Origin: Rhodothermales bacterium
Lineage (GTDB): Bacteria > Bacteroidota > Rhodothermia > Rhodothermales > UBA10348
DNA: 7,409 bases
Direction of reading: 5' to 3'
NCBI GenBank assembly: GCA_013003255.1
Contig: JABDJZ010000331.1
Coordinates: 1-7,409 of the forward strand
Below are positions 1 through 6,184 of the stretch, piece by piece (position 1 is the stretch's first letter; the number at the start of each line of letters is the position of its first letter). Below the pieces are notes generated by a model. The model saw only the letters and a list, made by a program, of their open reading frames with translations. It had not been told where the DNA came from and made no database searches. Position numbers and translations under genes: made by a program.

Positions 1-571
1 CTATGGTATTGGCTAATGCCACGCCGCTTGCCTGGTGACAGTAGTAGGAGCAGTTGTTGACGTTGTTGGTCCCGTACAGGCGGGCGAACAGCTGGAGGAG
101 GAAACCGGCCTCGTTGCTGCTTCGTCCGGAGAAGTACCAGAAGGACTCGTCGGGGGGCGTTTCCGCAAGGGTGTCGGTAACAAGAGACAGAGCGGCGTCC
201 CACGACACTGGCTCATAGCGCCCGGTGGCACGCTCGTACAGTAAGGGGTGGTTCAGGCGGCCTGCGTTCTCAAGGTCCCGGGGGGAAAGCTGCCTGAGCC
301 TGCCAATGGGCATCCGGTGCCAGAAGTCCGCCGGGATGACGGGCTGCATGTCGGCCACCATGGCCTGCAGGCTCTTCTTGCAGACCTCCGGGAAATGTCC
401 GGCCTCATTGACCATGCCGCCGGCCTGGCCACCCATGCCCACTGCACACGTCTTGCACGCGTTTCGCGTGCGCATGGCCCGCCACAGCTTCCGGATTCCG
501 CCCGCCTCGCGGGCTTTGCGGAACGAATACGCGACAGCGGGCCACCCGCCTCCTGCTCGTGGTCTGGCCAT
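1..571 (-). CDS. FdhA/YdeP-like molybdopterin oxidoreductase, N-terminal part (runs off left edge)
   Basis: Reading the minus strand from the ATG at 571 gives 190 residues without a stop before the window edge. Seen: a GGWPAV stretch near residues 8-13, NACKTCAVGMGGQ at 38-50, NEAGHFPEVC at 55-64, then AGRLNHPLLYE, FWYFSGRSSNEAGFLLQLFARLYGTNNVNNC and CHQASGVAL (174-186). The cysteines 39, 42 and 64 form C-x2-C-x21-C, and C174/C178 lie in the segment matching CSNMCHEPTS of E. coli YdeP. Known for the family: bis-MGD molybdenum enzymes related to formate dehydrogenase alpha subunits, with an N-terminal iron-sulfur region; YdeP is linked to acid resistance and the substrate of most members is not established. 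An in-frame TAA lies two codons upstream of the chosen ATG, so the start is well bounded. No clear ribosome binding site precedes it. No signal peptide or Tat motif is visible, so a cytoplasmic location is inferred. The catalytic C-terminal two thirds lie outside the window. Confidence 0.9.
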   Translation of the reverse strand, partial: MARPRAGGGWPAVAYSFRKAREAGGIRKLWRAMRTRNACKTCAVGMGGQAGGMVNEAGHFPEVCKKSLQAMVADMQPVIPADFWHRMPIGRLRQLSPRDLENAGRLNHPLLYERATGRYEPVSWDAALSLVTDTLAETPPDESFWYFSGRSSNEAGFLLQLFARLYGTNNVNNCSYYCHQASGVALANTI

Positions 572-610
572 GCATTAACATACACACCCCAACCAAACCC
601 GGGTATAGCC
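572..610. promoter_or_regulatory. Short divergent intergenic region between the oxidoreductase and SnoaL-like genes
   Basis: Only 39 bp separate the two divergent start codons (571 on minus, 611 on plus), so control signals for one or both genes must lie here or inside the opposite coding sequence. The stretch is A/C-rich on the plus strand and relatively AT-rich near 573-582. I could not find a convincing sigma-70 pair or the Bacteroidota TTTG/TAnnTTTG pair on either strand, nor an operator-like palindrome. The call rests on position alone. Confidence 0.3.
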
Positions 611-1084
611 ATGAAACGCCTCCCAATCCTGCTCGCCATCCTCGCGATTCCAGGCACGCTTCTCGCCCAATCGCCCACAGAACAGGTATCCGCAGTCCTG
701 GACCAGCTTCACCTCAAGGCATCAGAGGGAGACTTCGACGGGTATTTCAGTCTGTACGCGCCCAATGCCGTATTCATTGGAACGGACGCTTCGGAACGGT
801 GGCCCCTGGAGATATTCAAGGACTACACCAAGGGCCGTTTTGACAGCGGGACCGCTTGGACCTACCACATGCTGGAGCGGGAGATTGACTTCTCGCCGGA
901 CGGCAACGTGGCGTGGTTCGACGAACTCCTCACCAACGAGAACCTGGGCCTGACGCGCGGAACCGGGGTCCTGATAAAGGACGGAGATACCTGGCGGTTC
1001 ACGCAGTACCACCTGACGATCCCCGTACCGAATGAGTTGGCGCGCCCGTTCGTTGCCCTGATTGCAGAACACGAGAATCACTGA
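611..1084 (+). CDS. Exported SnoaL-like / NTF2-fold protein
   Basis: A 157-residue protein. Residues 1-19 look like a Sec signal peptide: K2 R3, a hydrophobic core LPILLAILAIPGTLLA, and probable cleavage near LLA-Q. The mature part matches the SnoaL_3 type of the nuclear transport factor 2 superfamily: YFSLYAPNAVFIGTDASERW at 45-64, AWFDELL at 101-107, RGTGVLI at 116-122 and the C-terminal WRFTQYHLTIPVPN at 128-141. Members of this group are small cone-shaped alpha+beta barrels, many of unknown function; some bind or convert small molecules. No substrate can be assigned here. The longer reading frame beginning at 248 was not used because its extra residues overlap the oxidoreductase gene, look compositionally random, and would bury the signal peptide. 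No strong ribosome binding site precedes the ATG. It ends 42 bp before hisF, so it may be co-transcribed with the histidine genes without a functional link. Confidence 0.88.
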   Translation: MKRLPILLAILAIPGTLLAQSPTEQVSAVLDQLHLKASEGDFDGYFSLYAPNAVFIGTDASERWPLEIFKDYTKGRFDSGTAWTYHMLEREIDFSPDGNVAWFDELLTNENLGLTRGTGVLIKDGDTWRFTQYHLTIPVPNELARPFVALIAEHENH

Positions 1085-1126
1085 CCGGGTCGGAACGAGT
1101 CTCGGACGGGATCGGTACGGCGGTCC

Positions 1127-1900
1127 ATGCTGACCAAGCGGATCATACCCTGCCTGGACATCCGGGATGGGCGCACCGTCAAGGGAGTGAACTTCGTGGG
1201 CCTTCGCGATGCCGGAGACCCCGTGGAGTTGGCCGTGCGCTACTGTAATGAGCTGGCTGATGAACTGGTCTTCCTGGACATCACGGCCACCGTGGAAAAG
1301 CGGGAGACTTTTGCTGCCCTTGTGGCCGACATCGCCGCCGCCATCAACATCCCGTTCACCGTGGGTGGCGGCATCAGCGCCGTAGCCCACGTGGAGACCC
1401 TCCTGAATGCCGGGGCGGACAAGGTGTCGGTCAATTCCGCAGCCGTCCGTGAGCCGGACCTCATCGACAGGCTCGTGGCTTCCTTTGGGTCCCAGTGCAT
1501 CGTTCTGGCCGTCGATACGCGACAGACCGGCCGGGAGCATGTGGTGCACACCCACGGCGGACGAACCCCGACAGATCGTCGGACCATCGAGTGGATTGAC
1601 GAGGCGGTCGCGCGTGGCGTCGGGGAGATCCTGTTGACCTCGATGGATCACGACGGGACCAAGGGCGGGTTTGCCTGCGATATCACCAGAACCATCTCCG
1701 AGCGTGTCCGGGTACCGGTGATCGCGTCCGGTGGAGCGGGGACGGCCGAGCATTTCCGCGAAGTACTTGATGAAGGCAGGGCTGATGCTGCCCTGGCCGC
1801 ATCCGTCTTTCACTTTGGCGAGATCCCCATTCCTGTTTTGAAAGCGCAACTCTCGGATGCGGGCCTCCCGGTTCGCCTAGCCCCGACGCTGGCCACATGA
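1127..1900 (+). CDS. hisF: Imidazole glycerol phosphate synthase cyclase subunit HisF
   Basis: A full-length 257-residue TIM-barrel protein, the usual size for HisF. It is the cyclase half of imidazole glycerol phosphate synthase: with ammonia from the glutaminase HisH it converts PRFAR to imidazole glycerol phosphate and AICAR, in the cytoplasm. Visible landmarks: RIIPCLDIRDGR at 5-16 with catalytic D11, FLDITA at 49-54 with D51, the phosphate-binding VGGGIS at 79-84, KVSVNSAA at 99-106, VLAVDTR at 126-132 with the second catalytic aspartate D130, SMDHDGTKGGF at 172-182, and the second phosphate site ASGGAG at 200-205. Both catalytic aspartates fall at the same numbers as in the well-studied Thermotoga enzyme. 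Its stop overlaps the start of hisIE (ATGA). The glutaminase gene hisH and hisA are not next to it, so the partner must be encoded elsewhere. The ribosome binding site is weak. Confidence 0.98.
   Translation: MLTKRIIPCLDIRDGRTVKGVNFVGLRDAGDPVELAVRYCNELADELVFLDITATVEKRETFAALVADIAAAINIPFTVGGGISAVAHVETLLNAGADKVSVNSAAVREPDLIDRLVASFGSQCIVLAVDTRQTGREHVVHTHGGRTPTDRRTIEWIDEAVARGVGEILLTSMDHDGTKGGFACDITRTISERVRVPVIASGGAGTAEHFREVLDEGRADAALAASVFHFGEIPIPVLKAQLSDAGLPVRLAPTLAT
1897..1900 (+). other. ATGA stop/start overlap coupling hisF to hisIE
   Basis: The hisIE ATG (1897-1899) overlaps the hisF TGA (1898-1900). This arrangement is classic for translational coupling in biosynthetic operons and supports the hisIE start chosen here; no separate strong ribosome binding site is seen before it. 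Confidence 0.9.
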
Positions 1901-2505
1901 CTGTCCAATTCGATTCCGAGAACGGCCTGGCACCGGCCATCGTCCAGGACGCCTCCACCGGGGCCGTGCTGATGCTCGGCTACATGAACCGGGAGGCGCT
2001 CGACCTGACCCGTCAAACGGGCAAAGTGACTTTCTGGAGTCGATCCCGCCAGGCGCTCTGGGTCAAAGGAGAGACCAGTGGCAACTTCCTGCATGCGCTG
2101 GACCTTGCGGTGGACTGCGATTCAGACGCCATTCTGATCCAGGCGCGCCCGGATGGCCCGACCTGCCACACCGGCACCACCACCTGCTGGGGAGAGCCTG
2201 CGATGCCCCACGGCTCCGGCTTCCTTCGGGTGCTGAGCAGTGTGATTGATGCGCGCGCGGACGCACAGGATGAATCATCCTACACGCAGCGCCTCCTGGC
2301 CAAGGGGCCGGCCGGTCCGGGACAGAAAGTGGGAGAGGAAGCGGTCGAGACGGTGATCGCCGCGCTCGCCGAAGATGATGAGCACCTTATCGACGAGGCC
2401 TCGGACTTGGTCTATCACCTGATGGTGCTGCTGAAGTCGCGTGGCTTGACGCTGGAAGACGTCGGTGAACGACTGCGAAGCCGGCACCTGAAGGCCGGAG
2501 ACTGA
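1897..2505 (+). CDS. hisIE: Bifunctional phosphoribosyl-AMP cyclohydrolase / phosphoribosyl-ATP pyrophosphatase HisIE
   Basis: A 202-residue fusion carrying steps two and three of histidine biosynthesis. The HisE half removes pyrophosphate from phosphoribosyl-ATP and the HisI half then opens the adenine ring of phosphoribosyl-AMP. HisI, about residues 1-110: VLMLGYMN at 24-31, WSRSRQALWVKGETSGN at 47-63, the metal-binding DCDSD at 73-77, and QARPDGPTCHTGTTTCW at 82-98 with zinc-ligand cysteines 74, 90 and 97. HisE, about residues 115-202: a MazG-like helical domain with SYTQRLLAKGP, KVGEEAVE (E147, E148, E151) and DEASDLVYHL (E167, D170), the acidic metal ligands. All key residues of both halves are present, so both activities are expected. 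The fused form is common in enterobacteria and in Bacteroidota relatives. It follows hisF directly and is the last gene of the pair; 131 bp follow before the receptor start. Confidence 0.98.
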   Translation: MTVQFDSENGLAPAIVQDASTGAVLMLGYMNREALDLTRQTGKVTFWSRSRQALWVKGETSGNFLHALDLAVDCDSDAILIQARPDGPTCHTGTTTCWGEPAMPHGSGFLRVLSSVIDARADAQDESSYTQRLLAKGPAGPGQKVGEEAVETVIAALAEDDEHLIDEASDLVYHLMVLLKSRGLTLEDVGERLRSRHLKAGD

Positions 2506-2636
2506 CCCGCCAACGGCCAACCGGATCCCGTCTCACCCCGGCCGGGTTTGTCGGACGACTATTCGAGACTCAGGGCAGCGCGGAAATGCTGCGTCCGCCT
2601 ACCTTGACGATTCCCCAAAGCAAGGCCTGCGCGCCC

Positions 2637-4913
2637 ATGATCCCGACCCGGAAGCTCTTCTCTCTGCTGGCGCTGCTCCTGGTGTTCGCAACGCCTGCTC
2701 TGGCTCAGAATTCCGGCCTGAGGGGGTTCGTTACCGATGGCGCCTCGGAGACCCCGCTGCAGGGAGCCACCGTAGTGCTGACATCCGACTCGGGCCAGGC
2801 TTCAGGAGTGGCCACCGACGGTGACGGGTTCTTTGCGTTCACGCGGATGACGGCCGGCTCCTACGTGCTTCGGGTTTCATTTGTGGGATACGAAACCCAC
2901 GAGCGGCCTGTATCGCTGTTGCCGGGACAGGTCGAGACCGTTTCCGTGGTCCTGGCCGAAGCCGAGGAGGTACTCGGGGAGGCTCTGGTCGTAGCCGAGG
3001 CGGAATCCGGGATTGCGGCCGTAGCGGCCGGACTGGAAACCATCCGACCGGCTGATGTTGATCGCGTGCCGGTGCCCGGAGTCTCCGGTGACCTGGCCGC
3101 CTACCTGCAGACTGTACCCGGTGTGGTTCTTCCGGGTGACCGGGGCGGGCAGTTTCACATTCGCGGAGGAGCGCCGGATCAGAACCAGGTGCTCTTGGAC
3201 GGCATTCCGGTCTATGCACCTCTCCACGTCCTGTCCTTCTTCTCGGCGTTTCCCGAAGAGGTCATAGACGGAGCGGACCTCTATACAGGCGGATACGGCG
3301 CGGCCTACGGCGAGCGCATGTCTTCTGTCCTGGATGTCAGTGCGCGCAACGGCAACAAGCAGAACATCGCGGGCGCGGCCGCCATCGCACCGTTCCTGAG
3401 TGGGTTGCGCGTCGAGGGCCCCATTGTCCCGGGCCGGGTTTCCTTCCTGCTCTCCGGCCGACGGTCGCTGGTGGAGGAACTGACCCCAGACCTGTTCGGG
3501 CAGAGCATGGCGTACGGATTCGGGGATGCGTTCGGCAAGGTGCACGCACTGATCGGCAATCGTCACAGCCTTTCGATCACAGGCCTGGGTACTTTCGATC
3601 GCGGAGATCTGGGGGCGACGCAGAAGACGTTTCTGGGGGATGCCATTGCCACGGCGGAGACGGACTCAACTCGCATCGCCTGGACAAACCGGGTGTTCGG
3701 CGCTCGGTACGAGGTGCTTCCGGGCTGGATTCCAATGCGGTTTGAACTGACCGGGGGCTACTCGTCATCAGATCAGGACTTCGGGCCGGCAGCGTCCCCG
3801 GAACGGGAGTCGAGCATTGAGAGCGTGGATGTTCGAGCGGACGCCGTGTGGTATGCCCCCGGATTTGATATCGAGTTCGGCGGTCTGTTTCGCGCCACAG
3901 ACACGGCGTTTCGACTCGATGGACAATTCGAGCAGGTGCCGAACATTCAGGATCACTCCGTTTCCGAGATCGCCGGCTACCTGACGATTGGTTTGGGTGG
4001 CCCGAGCCTTGAACTGAAGCCAGGCCTCCGTTGGTACCATGCGTCCGGAGTCAATCAGTCGGTCCTTGAGCCCCGCTTTCGCGCCTCGTGGTCCGTATCG
4101 GCATCGCACGAGATTTCTGCATCCTGGGGCCTCTACCATCAGGCCATCGTCGGGCTGAATGATGAACGGGATATCGGCAATGTCTTTACGGCGTACCAGC
4201 CCGTTCCGGCAGGGGCCGAGTTGCCACAGGCCATGCATGCCATCCTCGGGTGGTCCGGGAAGTTTGACGTGTTCAAGCTTGCCGTAGAGGGCTACTACAA
4301 GGACTACGCATCGCTGCAGGTCCCCATCTTCAGTCCATTCCCACGGTTCACCACCCGACTGGAGTCTGCGGATGGCGTCGCCTACGGGGCAGACATCCGG
4401 CTTGAATTGACGGACCGCCCATTCATTCGCGAGAGCACCGTGTCCGGACGCGTGAGCTACTCGCTGGGCAAGGTGGAGTACGAGTCAATCTCCGGAGAGA
4501 CCTATGCGCCGGGTCACGATCGCAGGCACTTTGTTCAGGGCGTTCTGTCTGCGACTCGCGGCGAGGTCAGCTTTACGGTTCAGGGACAGTACGGTACGGG
4601 ACTTCCCTTCACGCCGTCGGCCGGGTTTGACGAGTGGTACCTGTTCACGCCGGACGTAGACGTCACCTCTGCGGCCGGCATAGATCGCATTCTCTACGCG
4701 GAGCGAAACAGCGCGCGGCAACCGACCTACGCACGCGTGGATGTCTTTCTACAGCGGCGAATCGAGCGGGGCCGCTACGTTGGTACCCTGCGTGCAGGGG
4801 CCATCAACGTCTTTAATCGCGACAACCTCTTCTACTTTGACCTCTTCACCTTCCGTCGGGTAGACCAACTGCCCGTGGTCCCGTCGGTGGGCATGAAGCT
4901 CGAACTGCGCTAG
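2637..4913 (+). CDS. TonB-dependent outer-membrane receptor with N-terminal carboxypeptidase-regulatory-like domain
   Basis: A 758-residue outer-membrane transporter when started at 2637. That start places a clean signal peptide at the N-terminus (MIPTRK, then a leucine-rich core, ALA-Q cleavage near residue 23). The ATG at 2586 in the same frame would add 17 polar residues in front of it and lacks a usable ribosome site, while an AAGG lies 11 bases before 2637. Domains: carboxypeptidase-regulatory-like beta-sandwich at about 28-108 (FVTDGASETPLQGATVVL, ATDGDGFFAF, VSFVGYE); a TonB-box-like EALVVAEAE near 115-123; plug at about 135-240 with the conserved HIRGGAPDQNQVLLDG and the VYAPLHV that follows; then a beta-barrel rich in alternating aromatic strands to the end. 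It should import a ligand across the outer membrane using TonB/ExbBD energy; the ligand is not evident. No SusD-type lipoprotein gene adjoins it. The last residues are GMKLELR, without the usual terminal aromatic residue. It is convergent with the next gene and overlaps its stop. Confidence 0.93.
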   Translation: MIPTRKLFSLLALLLVFATPALAQNSGLRGFVTDGASETPLQGATVVLTSDSGQASGVATDGDGFFAFTRMTAGSYVLRVSFVGYETHERPVSLLPGQVETVSVVLAEAEEVLGEALVVAEAESGIAAVAAGLETIRPADVDRVPVPGVSGDLAAYLQTVPGVVLPGDRGGQFHIRGGAPDQNQVLLDGIPVYAPLHVLSFFSAFPEEVIDGADLYTGGYGAAYGERMSSVLDVSARNGNKQNIAGAAAIAPFLSGLRVEGPIVPGRVSFLLSGRRSLVEELTPDLFGQSMAYGFGDAFGKVHALIGNRHSLSITGLGTFDRGDLGATQKTFLGDAIATAETDSTRIAWTNRVFGARYEVLPGWIPMRFELTGGYSSSDQDFGPAASPERESSIESVDVRADAVWYAPGFDIEFGGLFRATDTAFRLDGQFEQVPNIQDHSVSEIAGYLTIGLGGPSLELKPGLRWYHASGVNQSVLEPRFRASWSVSASHEISASWGLYHQAIVGLNDERDIGNVFTAYQPVPAGAELPQAMHAILGWSGKFDVFKLAVEGYYKDYASLQVPIFSPFPRFTTRLESADGVAYGADIRLELTDRPFIRESTVSGRVSYSLGKVEYESISGETYAPGHDRRHFVQGVLSATRGEVSFTVQGQYGTGLPFTPSAGFDEWYLFTPDVDVTSAAGIDRILYAERNSARQPTYARVDVFLQRRIERGRYVGTLRAGAINVFNRDNLFYFDLFTFRRVDQLPVVPSVGMKLELR
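4910..4913. other. CTAG: overlapping stop codons of two convergent genes
   Basis: The palindromic tetranucleotide CTAG holds the receptor's TAG stop on the plus strand (4911-4913) and the amidohydrolase's TAG stop on the minus strand (complement of 4910-4912). There is therefore no intergenic room for a bidirectional terminator, and each transcript must end inside the opposite gene or continue antisense to it. I see no obvious hairpin followed by a T-tract around the junction. Confidence 0.95.
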
Positions 4914-6100
4914 GCTCCCGGGAAGAGCGCTGAATCCAGGCCCGGGATGATGCGCACCGCGTTCTCATAGTAGATGGCCCGGATCACGTCCTCCGGAAGC
5001 GCCAGTCCGTAGAGTCGCCAGAAGGCGTGGTACTTCCGATAGTAGGGGAAGTATTCGTGGTCGGTCTCAAGGACGCGGAAGTAGGTGTGGAACTCAACCG
5101 GGTTGTAGAAATCCTTTCCGAATAGGACGCGGTCCTTGTAATCGGTCAGCCAGTCCGCAGCGAAGCGGGGCTGGCGGCCCAACTCCTGGACAACAGCCCC
5201 GATCTCCGTATACACGTTGGGGTTGGCATCCAGCAACTGACCGAGCTGGTCAAGATCACTGCCCAGCCACCCGAGATGGGCCGCAATGAAGGTGGTCTCG
5301 GGGTGCCTGGCGAACAGCGCATGCTGCTCTCCGATGATCTCGTCGAATGACGGGAACTGGTCGGCGGGCCGGTAGCGGCGCGGGCGCAACTTGAGCTCGA
5401 GCCAGCGCTCGTTGTGCTTGTTTCTGGGCTGCCAGAACATGGCCGGGTCTGCCGTATGGATCAAGACGGGCATCCCACGCTCCCCGCAGAGTGCCCAGAT
5501 GGGGTCAAGTCGGGGGTCATCAACGGGGACGCGCACGCCGTTGACGTCGACCACGTCCATTCCCAGGTTCTTGTAGATCTTCAGGCCACGGGCACCGGCG
5601 TCAAAATCAGCGGCCAGCTGCGCCACGGCCCGCTCCGTCCATCCCGGGGCGCCGACAGAATCGAAGGGCACGTTGGCAAACGTGACGAAGCGGCTGGGAT
5701 GTCGACCTTCCGTGTTGGCGATGGCCTGACTGAGGCGATTCCCCGATCCGCCACTCAGGTTGACACTGACCGCAAGGTTCAGCGAGTCGAACTGGGCCAC
5801 GAGCGTGTCCACCTGTCCGGCCGAGAATCCAGGCGCCTGGAACCAGTGGCCGTGGACGTCCACGAACGGATACCGGGCAGTAGGAACGCCAAACCCAGGC
5901 ACTCTCAAGGTGGAGACCGGCTCGTATTCCTCGATGGTCATTCCGTCCAGCTTCTCCGGGACCGCGGCAAGGTCCGGTGGGAGAATCCAGGGTGCCTGCT
6001 GCGGACTGGCCTCCTGACTTGAACTCTCGGGTGAGACACCCTCTGAGGTGCCGCAGCCGGAGATGACGAAGAACAGGACGGGGAGCAGCAGTCTGCGCAT
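4910..6100 (-). CDS. Amidohydrolase-family (amidohydrolase 2) lipoprotein
   Basis: A 396-residue protein. The N-terminus is a lipoprotein signal: M-R-R, a hydrophobic core, then VISG-C with the lipobox cysteine at residue 16, followed by a Ser/Glu/Gln-rich linker to about residue 38. The rest is a metal-dependent hydrolase barrel of the amidohydrolase-related group: VDVHGHW at 80-86 (H83 and H85, the HxH metal site), GLKIYKNLG at 172-180, VLIHTAD at 212-218 (H215), FIAAHLGW at 271-278 (H275) and LFGKDFYNP at 326-334 (D330). All the expected metal ligands and the catalytic aspartate are present, so it should be active, as a hydrolase or decarboxylase on a small molecule; the substrate cannot be told. 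It would be anchored in the inner or outer membrane facing the periplasm, unlike most members, which are cytoplasmic. The start is fixed by the signal peptide; no strong ribosome binding site is visible. The sensor kinase gene lies 84 bp upstream on the same strand. Confidence 0.92.
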   Translation of the reverse strand: MRRLLLPVLFFVISGCGTSEGVSPESSSQEASPQQAPWILPPDLAAVPEKLDGMTIEEYEPVSTLRVPGFGVPTARYPFVDVHGHWFQAPGFSAGQVDTLVAQFDSLNLAVSVNLSGGSGNRLSQAIANTEGRHPSRFVTFANVPFDSVGAPGWTERAVAQLAADFDAGARGLKIYKNLGMDVVDVNGVRVPVDDPRLDPIWALCGERGMPVLIHTADPAMFWQPRNKHNERWLELKLRPRRYRPADQFPSFDEIIGEQHALFARHPETTFIAAHLGWLGSDLDQLGQLLDANPNVYTEIGAVVQELGRQPRFAADWLTDYKDRVLFGKDFYNPVEFHTYFRVLETDHEYFPYYRKYHAFWRLYGLALPEDVIRAIYYENAVRIIPGLDSALFPGA

Positions 6101-6163
6101 GGAACCGGGGAATTATCGGTCCGCTTGGATGCCGCTGGCCGGACGAGGTTTCTCGATGGCCGC

Positions 6164-6179
6164 CGTGCCGAATGGCACG
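6164..6179. other. Small hairpin in the gap between sensor kinase and amidohydrolase genes
   Basis: CGTGCC and GGCACG form a perfect 6-bp stem around the tetraloop GAAT, starting just after the kinase stop codon (6185-6187 on the minus strand). Its position would suit a terminator of the kinase gene, but no T-tract follows it on the minus strand, so it is at best a weak terminator or a 3'-end protecting hairpin. The rest of the 84-bp gap (6101-6184) shows a GATAAT on the minus strand close to the amidohydrolase start but no matching upstream element. Confidence 0.3.
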
Positions 6180-6184
6180 CCGCT

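Noticed and set aside
248..610. N-terminal extension of the SnoaL-like protein by 121 residues
   Set aside because: It would overlap the coding part of the oxidoreductase and place the signal peptide in the middle of the protein; the ATG at 611 is far more plausible.
253..678. A 141-codon minus-strand frame overlapping the oxidoreductase start
   Set aside because: It is in a different frame from the oxidoreductase, which carries the conserved cysteines and family motifs; this frame's arginine-rich translation matches nothing recognisable.
722..1849. A 375-codon open frame on the minus strand opposite hisF and the SnoaL-like gene
   Set aside because: It is the complement of two well-supported genes; the translation shows no recognisable motif and low-complexity runs typical of antisense frames in GC-rich DNA.
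2537..2550. CCCGGCCGGG palindrome followed by TTTG after hisIE as a terminator
   Set aside because: The hairpin can form only about three pairs around a tetraloop and the T-run is three bases, too weak to call a terminator.
2586..2636. Upstream ATG for the TonB-dependent receptor
   Set aside because: It adds 17 residues in front of a complete signal peptide and the purines before it are too close to the ATG to act as a ribosome binding site.
5414..6022. A 202-codon plus-strand frame opposite the amidohydrolase gene
   Set aside because: The minus-strand protein has a full set of family motifs; this frame has none and is explained by GC-rich codon bias.
6112..6117. GATAAT on the minus strand as a -10 box for the amidohydrolase gene
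   Set aside because: No -35-like element lies at a suitable distance and the leader would be only a few bases long, so the match is likely chance.
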